Below are positions 16,179-26,020 of a DNA stretch of 64,000 bases, piece by piece (position 1 is the first letter of the stretch; each line of letters opens with the position of its first letter). The notes under the pieces were generated by a model that saw nothing but the letters and a program-made list of their open reading frames with translations, did no database searches and was not told the origin of the DNA. A program made the position numbers and the translations under genes. The DNA lies in assembly GCA_947496215.1 (NCBI GenBank), contig CANMCF010000018.1, positions 1 to 64,000 on the forward strand, given 5' to 3'. Source of the stretch: an uncultured Bizionia sp. (lineage in GTDB: Bacteria > Bacteroidota > Bacteroidia > Flavobacteriales > Flavobacteriaceae).

Positions 16179-18269
16179 TCACTCTTTGATGATTTTTTTA
16201 GTTACCTCCTTTTCATCAGTCTCAATCCTTATAAAATACAACCCAGATGAAAACGTTAAATCAGAAACATTGACTTTTGAAGAAACATTGTCGTACTCTT
16301 TACTGACAATCCTTTGTCCCAATGCATTTCTTATTTCTATTTTCAGGTTCCCCCCTTTTAAATCACCTGTACTTACATACAAACTTTCATTGAATGGATT
16401 TGGATGCACACTTACCCCTAAATCTTCAAAGGAATCAATGCTTGTAGACAAGGTGGTTTGTCCAGTAAAAATATCCCCACTAGGTTCTGTGTTGTATGCA
16501 TAATCAATGAGAGTATAGGAATCTCCATTATTTGACACTTGAAATCTGAACCATCCATGGTATTGCAATCCGTTTTTTGCAAACCTAAACCCTGCAAAAT
16601 TAGTTTCTCCATCCCAAACCACATAAGTATTTGAACGTACATCATGCAAATTAGGATATGCTTGCCCATTCACCCAATTGCTATTCGTGCTAATCAATGT
16701 ATTTTCTGGAAGCATTGATATGTTTAGCGTATTCCCTTGACAAACCATTGCTGCTGTATATGTTTCAAACTGCAAAGCGGCTTGACCACTTGGATGACTT
16801 GTATTATAGAACAACCCGCCATAATTTGTTCCTCCTCCCAAACTAGGAATGAAAGAATCTGTAAAGGGTTTCCATACGTCTCCTGAATTGACACTCAAAT
16901 CATCGTTATCGACATATACAATCCTATAAGGATCGAAAAACACCAAATCCCATCCTACATTACTACAAGCCAGATTATCAACAGTAGCATCTTCTAAAAA
17001 CTCTATTGAAATACTTTCATTGTCTACTTCCTCATGATCAACAGCATTTCCATTTATTGTCAATTCTGCTTCTGTGGCATTTAAAACATTTATTTGAGCT
17101 GTTAAACCTGAAGGCAACATACTATTGAAATGAACGCCTTCCACTAAATTTCCGGTTGTAACAAAAGTCGTATTCGATATGGTTATGTCAAGAGTTCCAG
17201 CAAATGATCCATCATTGACAATATCCTCCAATACATCAGTAGTAGCCGAAACAGCCCCCCCGTCTCCATTGTTAACTCCAGTTGCAGTTATGTTGCTTGA
17301 TTGCCACAAAGGTTGTCTTGATGGATGTGTCAATGCTGCCAACATTCTATCTGTTTGACCTACGGTAAACATCTTGTAACACCCAAGAGCACCATTGTAC
17401 CCCATATAGTTTTCATAGTTGATTAAATATCCACAGTCAGATGTTTCCGAACAGTTGTTGGAACCGCTACTCTGACTATCCTGAGGAGTATCTGCGACTC
17501 CATCAGTACCACCGCAACCTCCTTCATGAGTATGTATTAAATTTAACCAGTGGCCAAACTCATGTGTTAAAGTGGATGCAAATTCTTGATTTGTATTTCC
17601 TGTTAGATATTGTCCATTCATCACGACACGAGCAATCCCATCGTTAGACATCCCAGTATCTGGATACCAAGCCACACCAGAATTGTTGGGAACTCCATCT
17701 CCGTAGAGATCTGCCGTGATGTAGATATTCATATACTTGTAATTGTCCCATGAATCTCGGGCAACTGCTGGACTTCCATAATTGCCCATCCCCGATTCCT
17801 CAGGATAGAAGATCACTCCAGTTGTACAATTCCCGTTCGGATCCAACTTTGCCAATTTGAATTCAATGTCCAAAGTAGACTTGATTCCGTCAAAATTGGC
17901 ATCAACAGTATTAAAGTCATCATTAAGGCCTATAAACTCTTCGTTTACTTGATTCAATGAATTAACAATAGTATTGTAATCTACAGTATCTCCATTTTGC
18001 ACAGTTCCATAGACATGGAATACAACTGGTATGACATACGCCGATGGCATGGACTCCTTTTTAGACTCTATGTCATTAACAAAATTGCGGGTGTACTCAT
18101 TGAAATTTTGATGTTGAATCATTCTATCTGGGCTTTGTTCGAAAAACTGCTTAATCGCTTCTGAAGTCTTACAATTTGACATATCTCCAGTTCTATCATT
18201 TTGAGCCCAAGTGAGGGAAAATGAAAACATAAATAAAAAAAATAATTGAGGGATGGTTAAAAATTTCAT
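16179..18269 (-). CDS. Secreted M43 (pappalysin-like) metalloprotease with T9SS sorting domain
   Basis: 696 residues; signal peptide about 1-22 (FFLFMFSFSLTWAQ). The M43 protease domain covers about 75-330: HEFGHWLNLIH begins at residue 236, and the Met-turn follows in YENYMGYN. The family usually has Gly where this protein has Asn in the zinc motif (HWLNLIH rather than HWLGLxH), although the three His and the Glu are kept. Middle residues (340-600) hold a PKD-like or uncharacterised beta-domain. The C-terminus is a T9SS type A sorting domain (VHPNPFNE ... SSGLYFIRIE ... KKIIKE), ending in the same KKIIKE as the convergent neighbour. Likely a secreted protease used on environmental protein. 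Confidence 0.9.
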   Translation of the reverse strand: MKFLTIPQLFFLFMFSFSLTWAQNDRTGDMSNCKTSEAIKQFFEQSPDRMIQHQNFNEYTRNFVNDIESKKESMPSAYVIPVVFHVYGTVQNGDTVDYNTIVNSLNQVNEEFIGLNDDFNTVDANFDGIKSTLDIEFKLAKLDPNGNCTTGVIFYPEESGMGNYGSPAVARDSWDNYKYMNIYITADLYGDGVPNNSGVAWYPDTGMSNDGIARVVMNGQYLTGNTNQEFASTLTHEFGHWLNLIHTHEGGCGGTDGVADTPQDSQSSGSNNCSETSDCGYLINYENYMGYNGALGCYKMFTVGQTDRMLAALTHPSRQPLWQSSNITATGVNNGDGGAVSATTDVLEDIVNDGSFAGTLDITISNTTFVTTGNLVEGVHFNSMLPSGLTAQINVLNATEAELTINGNAVDHEEVDNESISIEFLEDATVDNLACSNVGWDLVFFDPYRIVYVDNDDLSVNSGDVWKPFTDSFIPSLGGGTNYGGLFYNTSHPSGQAALQFETYTAAMVCQGNTLNISMLPENTLISTNSNWVNGQAYPNLHDVRSNTYVVWDGETNFAGFRFAKNGLQYHGWFRFQVSNNGDSYTLIDYAYNTEPSGDIFTGQTTLSTSIDSFEDLGVSVHPNPFNESLYVSTGDLKGGNLKIEIRNALGQRIVSKEYDNVSSKVNVSDLTFSSGLYFIRIETDEKEVTKKIIKE

Positions 18270-18508
18270 GGATTTTGGAATTAATATTAAGATAGTTAAT
18301 TAATCAGCTCAAAAACAAGCCGTTACTTACCGGCAATATTCAAATTAATAATCATAAAAAACTAATACTCAATTAACCATTACACTCAAAATATTATCCA
18401 CATAAAAAACTAAATATCAACAAACTAAAAATAACTCAATTGCATTCTGGTTCAATTAATCATCAAATATGGGTTATGTTTCAAACAATGGCTCCAACAT
18501 TGAGGTAA

Positions 18509-18592
18509 CTATTGCTCATAAACTACTTTAATGGCATCTATAAATGCTTGTTTCCCGAACAACATCAGGTCATTACATGAATAGAACAACAT
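18509..18592 (-). CDS. Possible 27-residue leader or small peptide
   Basis: ATG at 18592 to TAG at 18509. The peptide begins MLFYSCNDLMLF and ends AFIDAIKVVYEQ. The second half looks like an ordinary amphipathic helix. It follows a good -7 element (TAAGTTTG, 18618-18625) by 25 bases and lies about 240 bases upstream of the M43 protease start on the same strand. It may be a leader peptide, a small independent peptide, the end of a lost gene, or chance. No family recognised. Confidence 0.3.
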   Translation of the reverse strand: MLFYSCNDLMLFGKQAFIDAIKVVYEQ

Positions 18593-18617
18593 GTAGGATA
18601 TGAACCTGCTTTATTCC

Positions 18618-18625
18618 CAAACTTA
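18618..18625 (-). promoter_or_regulatory. -7-like element before the mini-ORF
   Basis: TAAGTTTG on the minus strand matches TAnnTTTG. No good TTG is found at the expected distance, so this is a half-site call. Confidence 0.35.
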
Positions 18626-18783
18626 TTTCAATGTGAGCAAACACTAAAAATCAAGCACTTGTCTCGCTCAAAAAACTTTGAATTATTTTCAACAAAAAGT
18701 TTAAAAATTACATTTTTTTTAAAAATCACCAAGAAAACAGCTTTTAAACTGACAATTCACTATTATTTTAAGACTATTCACTA

Positions 18784-18814
18784 TTGCAGGATATTTAAAT
18801 TTTTATTAAATTTG
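18784..18814 (+). promoter_or_regulatory. Promoter of the E1 gene
   Basis: TTG at 18784-18786 and TAAATTTG at 18807-18814, spaced by 20 bases. This is a full match to the Bacteroidota consensus. Transcription should start near 18820, about 15 bases before the ATG. Confidence 0.75.
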
Positions 18815-18834
18815 CAAGAAATTAAATATAAGCT

Positions 18835-21246
18835 ATGCAAACAAAATCCGACTTGAAAAAAGAGATGTCTTTCGATAATTTTAAAACGCAAGTTTTAAAC
18901 GATTACAAGGTTGCCGTCACAAGTCGAGAATGTAGTTTGTTGGGGAGGCGAGAAGTCTTGACTGGAAAAGCCAAATTCGGAATTTTCGGAGACGGAAAGG
19001 AAGTCCCACAATTAGCATTGGCAAAAGCCTTCAAGAATGGAGATTTCAGATCTGGTTATTACCGTGACCAGACTTTTATGATGGCCATTGGGGAATTGAC
19101 CATAGAGCAGTTTTTTGCCGGATTGTATGCCAATACGGATTTAACGCAAGAGCCTATGTCGGCAGGTCGCCAAATGGGAGGTCATTTCGGAACTCATAGT
19201 TTGGATGAAGGTGGTCAATGGAAAAACCTCACAAAACAAAAAAATTCAAGTGCAGACATTTCACCTACGGCTGGACAAATGCCCAGACTCCTAGGTTTGG
19301 CACAAGCATCCAAGATCTACAGAAATGTAAAAGGCATCGATACCACGAAATTTTCAGTAAAAGGAAATGAAGTTGCATGGGGAACCATCGGTAATGCCAG
19401 TACGAGTGAAGGTTTGTTTTTCGAGACCATAAATGCAGCTGGCGTATTGCAAGTCCCAATGGTCATAAGCATTTGGGATGATGAGTATGGTATTTCCGTA
19501 CACGCCAAGCACCAAACGACAAAAGAAAACATATCAGAAATTCTAAAAGGCTTCCAAAGAGAAAAAGATGCCAAAGGATACGACATATTACGAGTAAAAG
19601 GTTGGGATTATGTTTCGTTGATAGAAACCTATGAAGAAGCTTCAAAAATCGCAAGAGAGGAGCACGTTCCAGTTTTAATTCACGTAAACGAATTGACACA
19701 ACCGCAAGGACATTCCACTTCTGGTTCCCACGAACGTTACAAGGACAAAGATCGTTTAGATTGGGAACGCTCCTATGATTGCAACGTAAAAATGAGGGAA
19801 TGGATGATTGCCACTGGAATCTCTACAGACGAAGAACTTTCAGTAATTGAAAAAAACATAAAGAAGGCAGTAAGGGAAGGTAAAAAAGCCGCTTGGACCA
19901 ATTATTTGAACCCAATTTTGAATGAATTGAAAGAGGCCTCTGACCTATTGACTCAGTTGGCTGTTTCCAGTTCCAACAAGGTCTTCATAGAAAAGATGAA
20001 CAAAGAACTCTTGTCCATTGAAGAACCTACAAGAAAAGATGTGGCTACAACTGCACGAAAAGCCTTGCGTTATGTTTTGAATGAAACTTCTCCGGCAAAG
20101 ACACAGTTGTTACAATGGATCGATGATTTCTTTGAAGTCATGCAACCAAAATACAGTTCTCATCTATATAACGAAACACCATCTGCAGCAATACACATAA
20201 AAGAAGTGAAACCTACCTACGATGCAGATACGGAGCCTGTAGATGGACGTATTGTTATCAGAGATAATTTCGATGCCATTTTCAGCAAATACCCTGAATC
20301 TCTGATCTTTGGTGAAGACGCTGGTACGATAGGAGATGTCAATCAAGGATTGGAAGGCTTGCAAGAAAAGTATGGAGAGCTACGAGTGGCAGACGCTGGT
20401 ATACGTGAAGCCACCATACTTGGTCAAGGCATAGGCATGGCAATGAGGGGCCTACGTCCCATTGCAGAAATACAGTATTTAGATTACATCCTATACGCCT
20501 TGCAAATAATAAGTGATGATTTGGCAACTTTGCACTACAGAACAAAAGGTCGCCAAAAAGCACCATTGATAATACGTACTCGAGGCCATAGGTTGGAAGG
20601 CATATGGCATTCTGGCTCTCAAATGGGAGGTGTTCTGAATCTAGTAAGAGGAATTCACATTCTTGTACCAAGGAATATGACGAAAGCTGCTGGTTTCTAC
20701 AATACATTGTTAGAAAGTGATGAACCTGCCTTAATAGTGGAATGCTTGAATGGGTATCGCTTAAAGGAGAAAAAACCAACCAATTTTGGGGCATTCAAAA
20801 CACCTATAGGAGTAGTCGAGACCTTGAAAGAAGGGAACGATATCACACTATTATCCTATGGATCCACATTGAGAATTGTGGAACAAGTGGCAAAAGAACT
20901 CACTGAAGTCGGCATAGATGCAGAAGTAATAGACGCACAATCATTGTTACCTTTCGATTTAAACCATGATGTAGTAAAAAGCATTGCAAAGACAAATCGT
21001 TTGATGATAATAGATGAGGATGTCCCTGGTGGGGCTTCAGCCTATCTTTTAGATGAAATTATAAATACACAAAATGCATATAGACATTTGGACAGCCAAC
21101 CAAAAACACTCACGGCCAAAGCACATAGACCTGCCTATGGTACTGATGGAGATTACTTCTCCAAACCTTCTTTCGAAGATATCTTTGAAGCTGTTTATGG
21201 TATAATGCATGAAGTAAACCCAAACAACTTTCCAAAGTTGAGATAA
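18835..21246 (+). CDS. 2-oxoacid dehydrogenase E1 component, alpha and beta fused
   Basis: 803 residues. E1 decarboxylates a 2-oxoacid with thiamine diphosphate and passes the acyl group to lipoyl-E2. Here both E1 chains are in one polypeptide: alpha about 15-400 (cofactor region GTIGNASTSEGLFFETINAAG, then WDDEYGIS; HSTSGSHERY) and beta about 460-803 (FGEDAGTIGDVNQGLEGL, YRTKGRQKAPLIIRT, DEDVPGGASAY). The fused form is common in Bacteroidota and most often assigned to branched-chain 2-oxoacids, but pyruvate cannot be excluded from sequence. E2 and E3 are not in the window. An ATG at 18835 sits directly after a strong promoter. Confidence 0.9.
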   Translation: MQTKSDLKKEMSFDNFKTQVLNDYKVAVTSRECSLLGRREVLTGKAKFGIFGDGKEVPQLALAKAFKNGDFRSGYYRDQTFMMAIGELTIEQFFAGLYANTDLTQEPMSAGRQMGGHFGTHSLDEGGQWKNLTKQKNSSADISPTAGQMPRLLGLAQASKIYRNVKGIDTTKFSVKGNEVAWGTIGNASTSEGLFFETINAAGVLQVPMVISIWDDEYGISVHAKHQTTKENISEILKGFQREKDAKGYDILRVKGWDYVSLIETYEEASKIAREEHVPVLIHVNELTQPQGHSTSGSHERYKDKDRLDWERSYDCNVKMREWMIATGISTDEELSVIEKNIKKAVREGKKAAWTNYLNPILNELKEASDLLTQLAVSSSNKVFIEKMNKELLSIEEPTRKDVATTARKALRYVLNETSPAKTQLLQWIDDFFEVMQPKYSSHLYNETPSAAIHIKEVKPTYDADTEPVDGRIVIRDNFDAIFSKYPESLIFGEDAGTIGDVNQGLEGLQEKYGELRVADAGIREATILGQGIGMAMRGLRPIAEIQYLDYILYALQIISDDLATLHYRTKGRQKAPLIIRTRGHRLEGIWHSGSQMGGVLNLVRGIHILVPRNMTKAAGFYNTLLESDEPALIVECLNGYRLKEKKPTNFGAFKTPIGVVETLKEGNDITLLSYGSTLRIVEQVAKELTEVGIDAEVIDAQSLLPFDLNHDVVKSIAKTNRLMIIDEDVPGGASAYLLDEIINTQNAYRHLDSQPKTLTAKAHRPAYGTDGDYFSKPSFEDIFEAVYGIMHEVNPNNFPKLR

Positions 21247-21330
21247 AAAGTTGAAAAATATTCTTTTTTTCAATTAAACCTTTTTAAAGTAATCCTGTCA
21301 TAGTAGTTATAAATCAAAACCAACTACTTT

Positions 21331-22518
21331 ATGAGAGGATTATTTTTCATTGCCCTAATGCTATTGTTTACAGGTTGCTCCAGTGACGATTCCAACACAA
21401 CCACTCCCACTCCAGACGACAACCCCAACACTTTCGACATAACAAGCATTTTAAACATCGATTTAAATGCTCTCTTAAATTATAACAATCAATACGTTCC
21501 AGCTTACATAACCAAGGATAACACCCCTGGTAACAATGCCATCACAAATGGAGGAGCTACATTGGGACGCGTACTGTTCTATGACAAGAAACTATCTGTG
21601 GACAATACCATAGCTTGTGCTAGTTGTCACCAACAATCTCTGGCGTTTGGTGATGATGATGGCCAAAGTACAGGAGTTGATGGTGTCACTGGAAGACATT
21701 CCATGCGTTTGATAAATTCTCGTTTTGCTGATGAAAATCGTTTTTTTTGGGATGAGAGGGCAAATTCATTGGAGCAACAAACTACAATGCCCATACAAGA
21801 CCATATAGAAATGGGCTTTAGTGGCGAAAATGGCGATTTGAATTTTAACGATCTGATAAACAAGTTGGAAGCTACGGAGTATTACCCGGTTTTGTTCAAC
21901 TTAGCATATGGTAACACGACCATTACAGAAACTAGAATTCAAGGCGCATTGGCCCAATTCATAAGAAGCATCCAATCCTTCGACAGCAAATATGATGATG
22001 GTAGAACATTGGCTGTAAATGACGGGCAGCCATTTTCAAATTTCACGCAACAGGAAAACGATGGCAAGCAATTGTTCCTGCAACCGCCGGTATTTGACAA
22101 TCAAGGCAGCAGAATTAATGGAGGCATAGGCTGTGCTGGTTGCCATAGAGCTCCGGAGTTTGACATCGATCCAAACTCCTTAAACAATGGAACCATTGGC
22201 ATCGCTGGAGGTACCGGAACAGATTTAACAAATACGAGATCCCCTAGTTTGCGAGATGTCGTAAAGGCAAACGGAAATAGCAATGGCCAATTCATGCACA
22301 TTGGAGCAAGCAACACATTGGCAACAGTCTTAAATCATTATGACAACATCAATACTACCGGCAACAACAACCTGGATCCTCGATTAACACCAAATGGCAA
22401 TGGGCAACAATTAAATTTGACGGATGCAGAACGTAATGCCGTAATTGCCTTTCTAAGAACATTGGCAGGAACAGATGTATATACGAACGAAAAATGGAGC
22501 AACCCATTTATAGAATAG
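21331..22518 (+). CDS. Di-haem cytochrome c peroxidase family lipoprotein (first)
   Basis: 395 residues with a lipobox at FTGC (Cys16) followed by SSDD and a Thr/Pro linker. Two haem-binding CxxCH motifs are present: CASCH in the N-terminal half and CAGCH in the C-terminal half. This matches the two-domain MauG/CcpA fold, in which one haem stores an electron and the other reduces hydrogen peroxide. The lipoprotein form should sit in the periplasm, probably on the outer membrane. Neighbours do not indicate an electron donor. A second family member lies at 31382. Substrate unproven: related Bacteroidota proteins are often near surface-nutrient systems. Confidence 0.9.
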   Translation: MRGLFFIALMLLFTGCSSDDSNTTTPTPDDNPNTFDITSILNIDLNALLNYNNQYVPAYITKDNTPGNNAITNGGATLGRVLFYDKKLSVDNTIACASCHQQSLAFGDDDGQSTGVDGVTGRHSMRLINSRFADENRFFWDERANSLEQQTTMPIQDHIEMGFSGENGDLNFNDLINKLEATEYYPVLFNLAYGNTTITETRIQGALAQFIRSIQSFDSKYDDGRTLAVNDGQPFSNFTQQENDGKQLFLQPPVFDNQGSRINGGIGCAGCHRAPEFDIDPNSLNNGTIGIAGGTGTDLTNTRSPSLRDVVKANGNSNGQFMHIGASNTLATVLNHYDNINTTGNNNLDPRLTPNGNGQQLNLTDAERNAVIAFLRTLAGTDVYTNEKWSNPFIE

Positions 22519-22544
22519 GTTAAAATAGTCTCAAATTTACTTTG

Positions 22545-22574
22545 AAAGCGCTTACCTAGGTAAGCGCTTTTTTT
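22545..22574 (+). terminator. Rho-independent terminator after the peroxidase gene
   Basis: A perfect 26-base palindrome (22545-22557 with 22558-22570) running into seven T, 27 bases after the stop at 22518. Confidence 0.9.
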
Positions 22575-22600
22575 ATATCTTTAAAACTAAAGCTACGAGT

Positions 22601-24202
22601 ATGCTAACAAAAAAAGACAAAGAACAATTACGAGGCAACATCTTCAGACATTTGGATGGTATTGCTACAGCAACAACTGCATATGCCTTGCATAAAAAAG
22701 GTGTTTTGGACTTCGTTTCCAAAAAAGAGTCGGTAACATTGGTAGAAATAACCAAACAGTTCCATGCCAACGAGGGTTACCTTAACGTGGCACTACGGAT
22801 TCTTTGTTCGCAAGGCTGGCTTGTCCAAGACTTGGACAATGACAAAGACCACATAACATATAAGACAAACTCAAACAGTCATAAGGCATTTTCTCTGGCT
22901 CATCTATATGAGGACGCCGTAAACTTATTACAATACTCTGTACGTTTTCCCGAAGAACGTATAGGAGCAGATGCCTTTATCGCATTAGAGCGAATTTTCA
23001 AGAGATATGAAGACAATTTTGGTATGGGATCAATTGAAGAACATACCATACAACACCAAATATTGAAACACATAGAAGGAGTCATCATAGCCCCAATAAT
23101 TGTTCTATTGGGAGTAAACGGCCTGTTTCACAAATACTTCATGGAAGCTTCTTTCACTGCTGAAGAATATCACAAAGACCCAGAAAGCTTCAAGAAAATA
23201 TTAGACTTCCTGTCTCATTTGGGATGGTTCAAAAAGAAAAACAACACCTATCAATTTACCGACGAAGGCCTGTTCTTTGCAAAACGTGCGAGTGCTTATG
23301 GTGTAACCGTCTCATACTTGCCAACATTCATCAAACTGGACGAATTGCTCTTTGGAAATCCTTTAATACTTCAAACAAGCTCTTCGGATGAAACCGAAAA
23401 ACACGTCCATAGGGAAATGAATGTCTGGGGAAGCGGAGGAGCACATTCCACTTATTTCAAAGTGATAGATCAAGTGATCATAAAACTATTCAACAAACCC
23501 ATAGATGAACAACCCAAAGGCATTTTGGATATGGGTTGTGGCAATGGTGCCTTCATTCAACACATTTTCGATGTCATCGAAAACCAGACATTACGCGGCA
23601 AACTATTGGAAGAACACCCTTTGTTGCTTGTTGGAGCGGATTTCAACAAAGCTGCACTAAAGGTAACACGAGCCAATTTGATAAAAGCAGACATCTGGGC
23701 CAAGGTTATCTGGGGAGACATTGGCAGGCCTGACCTTTTGGCCAAAGATCTAAAGGAAGATTACAACATAGAATTGAAAGATTTGCTTAATGTGCGTACC
23801 TTCTTAGATCACAATCGCATTTGGGAAGCACCAACAAAAGAGACCAATAGAATCAGTAATTCCTTGGGAGCATATGCTCATAAAGGACAACGTATCAACA
23901 ATAATCTTGTTGAAGACTCCTTGCTCGAACACCTTAAAAAATGGAAGCCCTATGTAGAGCAATTTGGATTGTTAATAATAGAATTGCACACCATTAACCC
24001 AGAATTGACAGCTAAAAACATAAGTAAGACGGCTGCAACGGCTTATGACGCGACACACGGCTATAGTGATCAATACATCTTGGAAATAGACGTTTTCAAC
24101 AAAATAGCAGGTGAAGCAGGGTTACATCCAGATCCGGCATATTTTTCCAGATTCCCCAATAACGAATTGGCTACAGTTAGCGTAAATCTATTGAAAGGTT
24201 AA
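22601..24202 (+). CDS. Class I SAM-dependent methyltransferase, 533 residues
   Basis: The N-terminal 100 residues look like a winged-helix dimerisation domain (ATTAYALHKKGVLDFV, then LRILCSQGWL), and a second wHTH-like segment lies near 190-225. The SAM-binding glycine loop is ILDMGCGNGAF (about residue 308). VRTFLDHNRIW near 395 resembles the motif of methyltransferases linked to polyketide synthases, such as the AprA type (from memory). It has no signal peptide, so cytoplasmic. It starts 27 bases after the upstream terminator and has no biosynthetic neighbours here, so it may act on a diffusible metabolite. Substrate unknown. Confidence 0.8.
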   Translation: MLTKKDKEQLRGNIFRHLDGIATATTAYALHKKGVLDFVSKKESVTLVEITKQFHANEGYLNVALRILCSQGWLVQDLDNDKDHITYKTNSNSHKAFSLAHLYEDAVNLLQYSVRFPEERIGADAFIALERIFKRYEDNFGMGSIEEHTIQHQILKHIEGVIIAPIIVLLGVNGLFHKYFMEASFTAEEYHKDPESFKKILDFLSHLGWFKKKNNTYQFTDEGLFFAKRASAYGVTVSYLPTFIKLDELLFGNPLILQTSSSDETEKHVHREMNVWGSGGAHSTYFKVIDQVIIKLFNKPIDEQPKGILDMGCGNGAFIQHIFDVIENQTLRGKLLEEHPLLLVGADFNKAALKVTRANLIKADIWAKVIWGDIGRPDLLAKDLKEDYNIELKDLLNVRTFLDHNRIWEAPTKETNRISNSLGAYAHKGQRINNNLVEDSLLEHLKKWKPYVEQFGLLIIELHTINPELTAKNISKTAATAYDATHGYSDQYILEIDVFNKIAGEAGLHPDPAYFSRFPNNELATVSVNLLKG

Positions 24203-24300
24203 ATAGTGTTTGGCAGGAGTTGCTTCTAGTTTGACGAAATTTATTGTCAGCCACTTGTCATTGTCTTTATTTTGACAGCGAACACTAAATCATAAAAACC

Positions 24301-24954
24301 ATGAAATTTAAATCTTTCGTTATCCTATTTGCTTTGGTTGCATTGAACTCTTGCATAGTAAAGTCGTTGCATCCTTTTTACACCAAAGAATCCATTGCCT
24401 TTGAAAAATCCTTTATTGGAAAATGGAAAGACAACAAAGGGGACATTTGGAACGTGAAATCGTTTCAAGATATGTTCAATGAAGATTTTGTAGGTGAGGA
24501 AAAACCATCTGAAGAAGATTTGAAAACATTGGAAAAGATTAAACACAACTATCTTGTTGAATATGTCTCCCAAGGCAGAAAAGCCTTCTTTATGGCAACT
24601 CCATTCAAAATAAAGGATCAATTGTTATTGAATTTCACTCCTTATTCCCATGATGACGCAGGGATTAACTCGCTATTGAGCTCCCATTTGTTAAACACGC
24701 ATTCCGTGGTAAAATTCGATATTGTAAACAATTCGGAAATTGACATAAAGTGGTTGGATGAAGAAAGAATAGAAGACCTTTTAAAAACCAGTAAAATTAG
24801 AGTAAAGCATGAAATCATTGGCATTCAGGAAGATTTCTTGCTAACTGCAAACTCGACGGAACTGTATCAATTCCTTGAAAAATACCTAGCCTCAAATATT
24901 GAAAATAAATGGAAGTCTTCATCCGAATTCAAATTAAAGAAGCTAAATGTCTAA
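24301..24954 (+). CDS. Lipoprotein of unknown function, first gene of a LytS/LytR operon
   Basis: 217 residues with a lipobox (VALNSC, Cys18). The mature part (HPFYTKESIAFEKSFIGKW...) resembles a lipocalin-like or SnoaL-sized beta protein only in a loose sense, and no family is assigned. Its last 8 bases overlap the start of the LytS-type kinase gene, so the three genes 24301-26708 are almost certainly co-transcribed and translationally coupled. This suggests that it senses or modulates an envelope signal for the kinase; that is inference from operon position. Confidence 0.8.
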   Translation: MKFKSFVILFALVALNSCIVKSLHPFYTKESIAFEKSFIGKWKDNKGDIWNVKSFQDMFNEDFVGEEKPSEEDLKTLEKIKHNYLVEYVSQGRKAFFMATPFKIKDQLLLNFTPYSHDDAGINSLLSSHLLNTHSVVKFDIVNNSEIDIKWLDEERIEDLLKTSKIRVKHEIIGIQEDFLLTANSTELYQFLEKYLASNIENKWKSSSEFKLKKLNV

Positions 24955-26020
24955 TCTTAATCCTTATTTTAAAAAACTAAACAACCACAGCCCATTGCTA
25001 TTCAATGGCGCGCTGTGGTTGTCTGCATATGTCATACTCTTGTTCATTTTTTCGAAGGGAGAACACCCCATACAGATAGATTATGTCTATACATCTAGTT
25101 TTTTGACGTCCATTGCCATTCCCACACTCATCAATCTATACCTATTGATACCTCATTTATTGAAAAAGGAACGCTATGGGATCTATTTCATAACTTTCGC
25201 AGCCAACATATTCATATTTTCGCAGTTTCATACTTCATTTTTCAAGCCCCTGTTGGATATTGTCTTTCCAAACTATTTCTTTGTTTCCTACCATTCCGAC
25301 ACCAAACCTTTCATTGTCTTTTCAATATTCATAACTGCTACGACACTTATTAAACTATCCGAGGACTGGTTCTATTTCAATCGTAATGAAAATTTGGAGC
25401 TAAAACTGGAAAACCAACGTATGCAAACGCAATTATCGGCATTGCGATCTCAGATAAACCCACATTTCCTATTCAATTCCTTAAACGTCATCTATTCTTT
25501 AGCAATAGAAAAAAAGGAAAACATCACCAATGCCATTGTACAACTGTCTGACATTTTGAGATATATTATTTACGATTCGGATACGGAACGTGTAACGCTG
25601 AAAGAAGAAATTGTTTTACTTAAAAACTACGTTGCATTTCAAAAATTTCGCGTACACGGTTTCACCAATCTCACTTTCGACATCGAATTGGAAGATGAAC
25701 AATTCGAAATATACCCAATGTTGCTTTTGCCATTGGTTGAAAACAGCTTCAAACATGGCATAATGAGGGATTTAAACGCAACTTTCATATATATGACCTT
25801 GTTCCAAAAGGCCACCGACTTTTGTTTTACGATAGAGAATAGTCTTCCAAGCAGCAACTTCAAAGAAGAAAACCCACATTCTGGCGTTGGTTTGGAACAC
25901 ATAAGAAAAAATCTTGAAATCGTTTATCCCAATGCACATACCTTTGAGACCACAGCAACCAATGACCGTTTCAAAGTGAGCATTACAATAACAAATAACC
26001 CATTGAAAAATGACCATTAA
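24947..26020 (+). CDS. LytS/YehU-type sensor histidine kinase
   Basis: 357 residues with four hydrophobic helices in 1-140, a short linker coil (about 145-165), then the His_kinase domain: LRSQINPHFLFNSLN with the phospho-accepting His173, and an ATP-binding region (LLPLVENSFKHGI; GVGLEHIRKNLEI). The kinase autophosphorylates and passes phosphate to the LytTR regulator whose gene overlaps its 3' end by 11 bases. The start ATG lies inside the preceding lipoprotein gene (8-base overlap). Bacteroidota carry many such pairs controlling envelope and peptidoglycan functions; the target here is not shown. Confidence 0.93.
   Translation: MSNLNPYFKKLNNHSPLLFNGALWLSAYVILLFIFSKGEHPIQIDYVYTSSFLTSIAIPTLINLYLLIPHLLKKERYGIYFITFAANIFIFSQFHTSFFKPLLDIVFPNYFFVSYHSDTKPFIVFSIFITATTLIKLSEDWFYFNRNENLELKLENQRMQTQLSALRSQINPHFLFNSLNVIYSLAIEKKENITNAIVQLSDILRYIIYDSDTERVTLKEEIVLLKNYVAFQKFRVHGFTNLTFDIELEDEQFEIYPMLLLPLVENSFKHGIMRDLNATFIYMTLFQKATDFCFTIENSLPSSNFKEENPHSGVGLEHIRKNLEIVYPNAHTFETTATNDRFKVSITITNNPLKNDH

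Larger units (their letters stand above)
18270..18834. other. Spacer, 565 bases, with a mini-ORF
   Basis: Divergent spacer between the M43 protease and E1 genes. It contains the leftward 27-codon frame at 18509-18592 with its own -7-like element, and the E1 promoter at 18784-18814. A rightward 65-codon frame from 18659 is low-complexity A/T and is not called. Confidence 0.5.

Noticed and set aside
18659-18856. 65-codon rightward frame before E1
   Set aside because: It is low-complexity A/T sequence with Lys/Phe/Ile runs, overlaps the E1 promoter and start, and has no coding signal.
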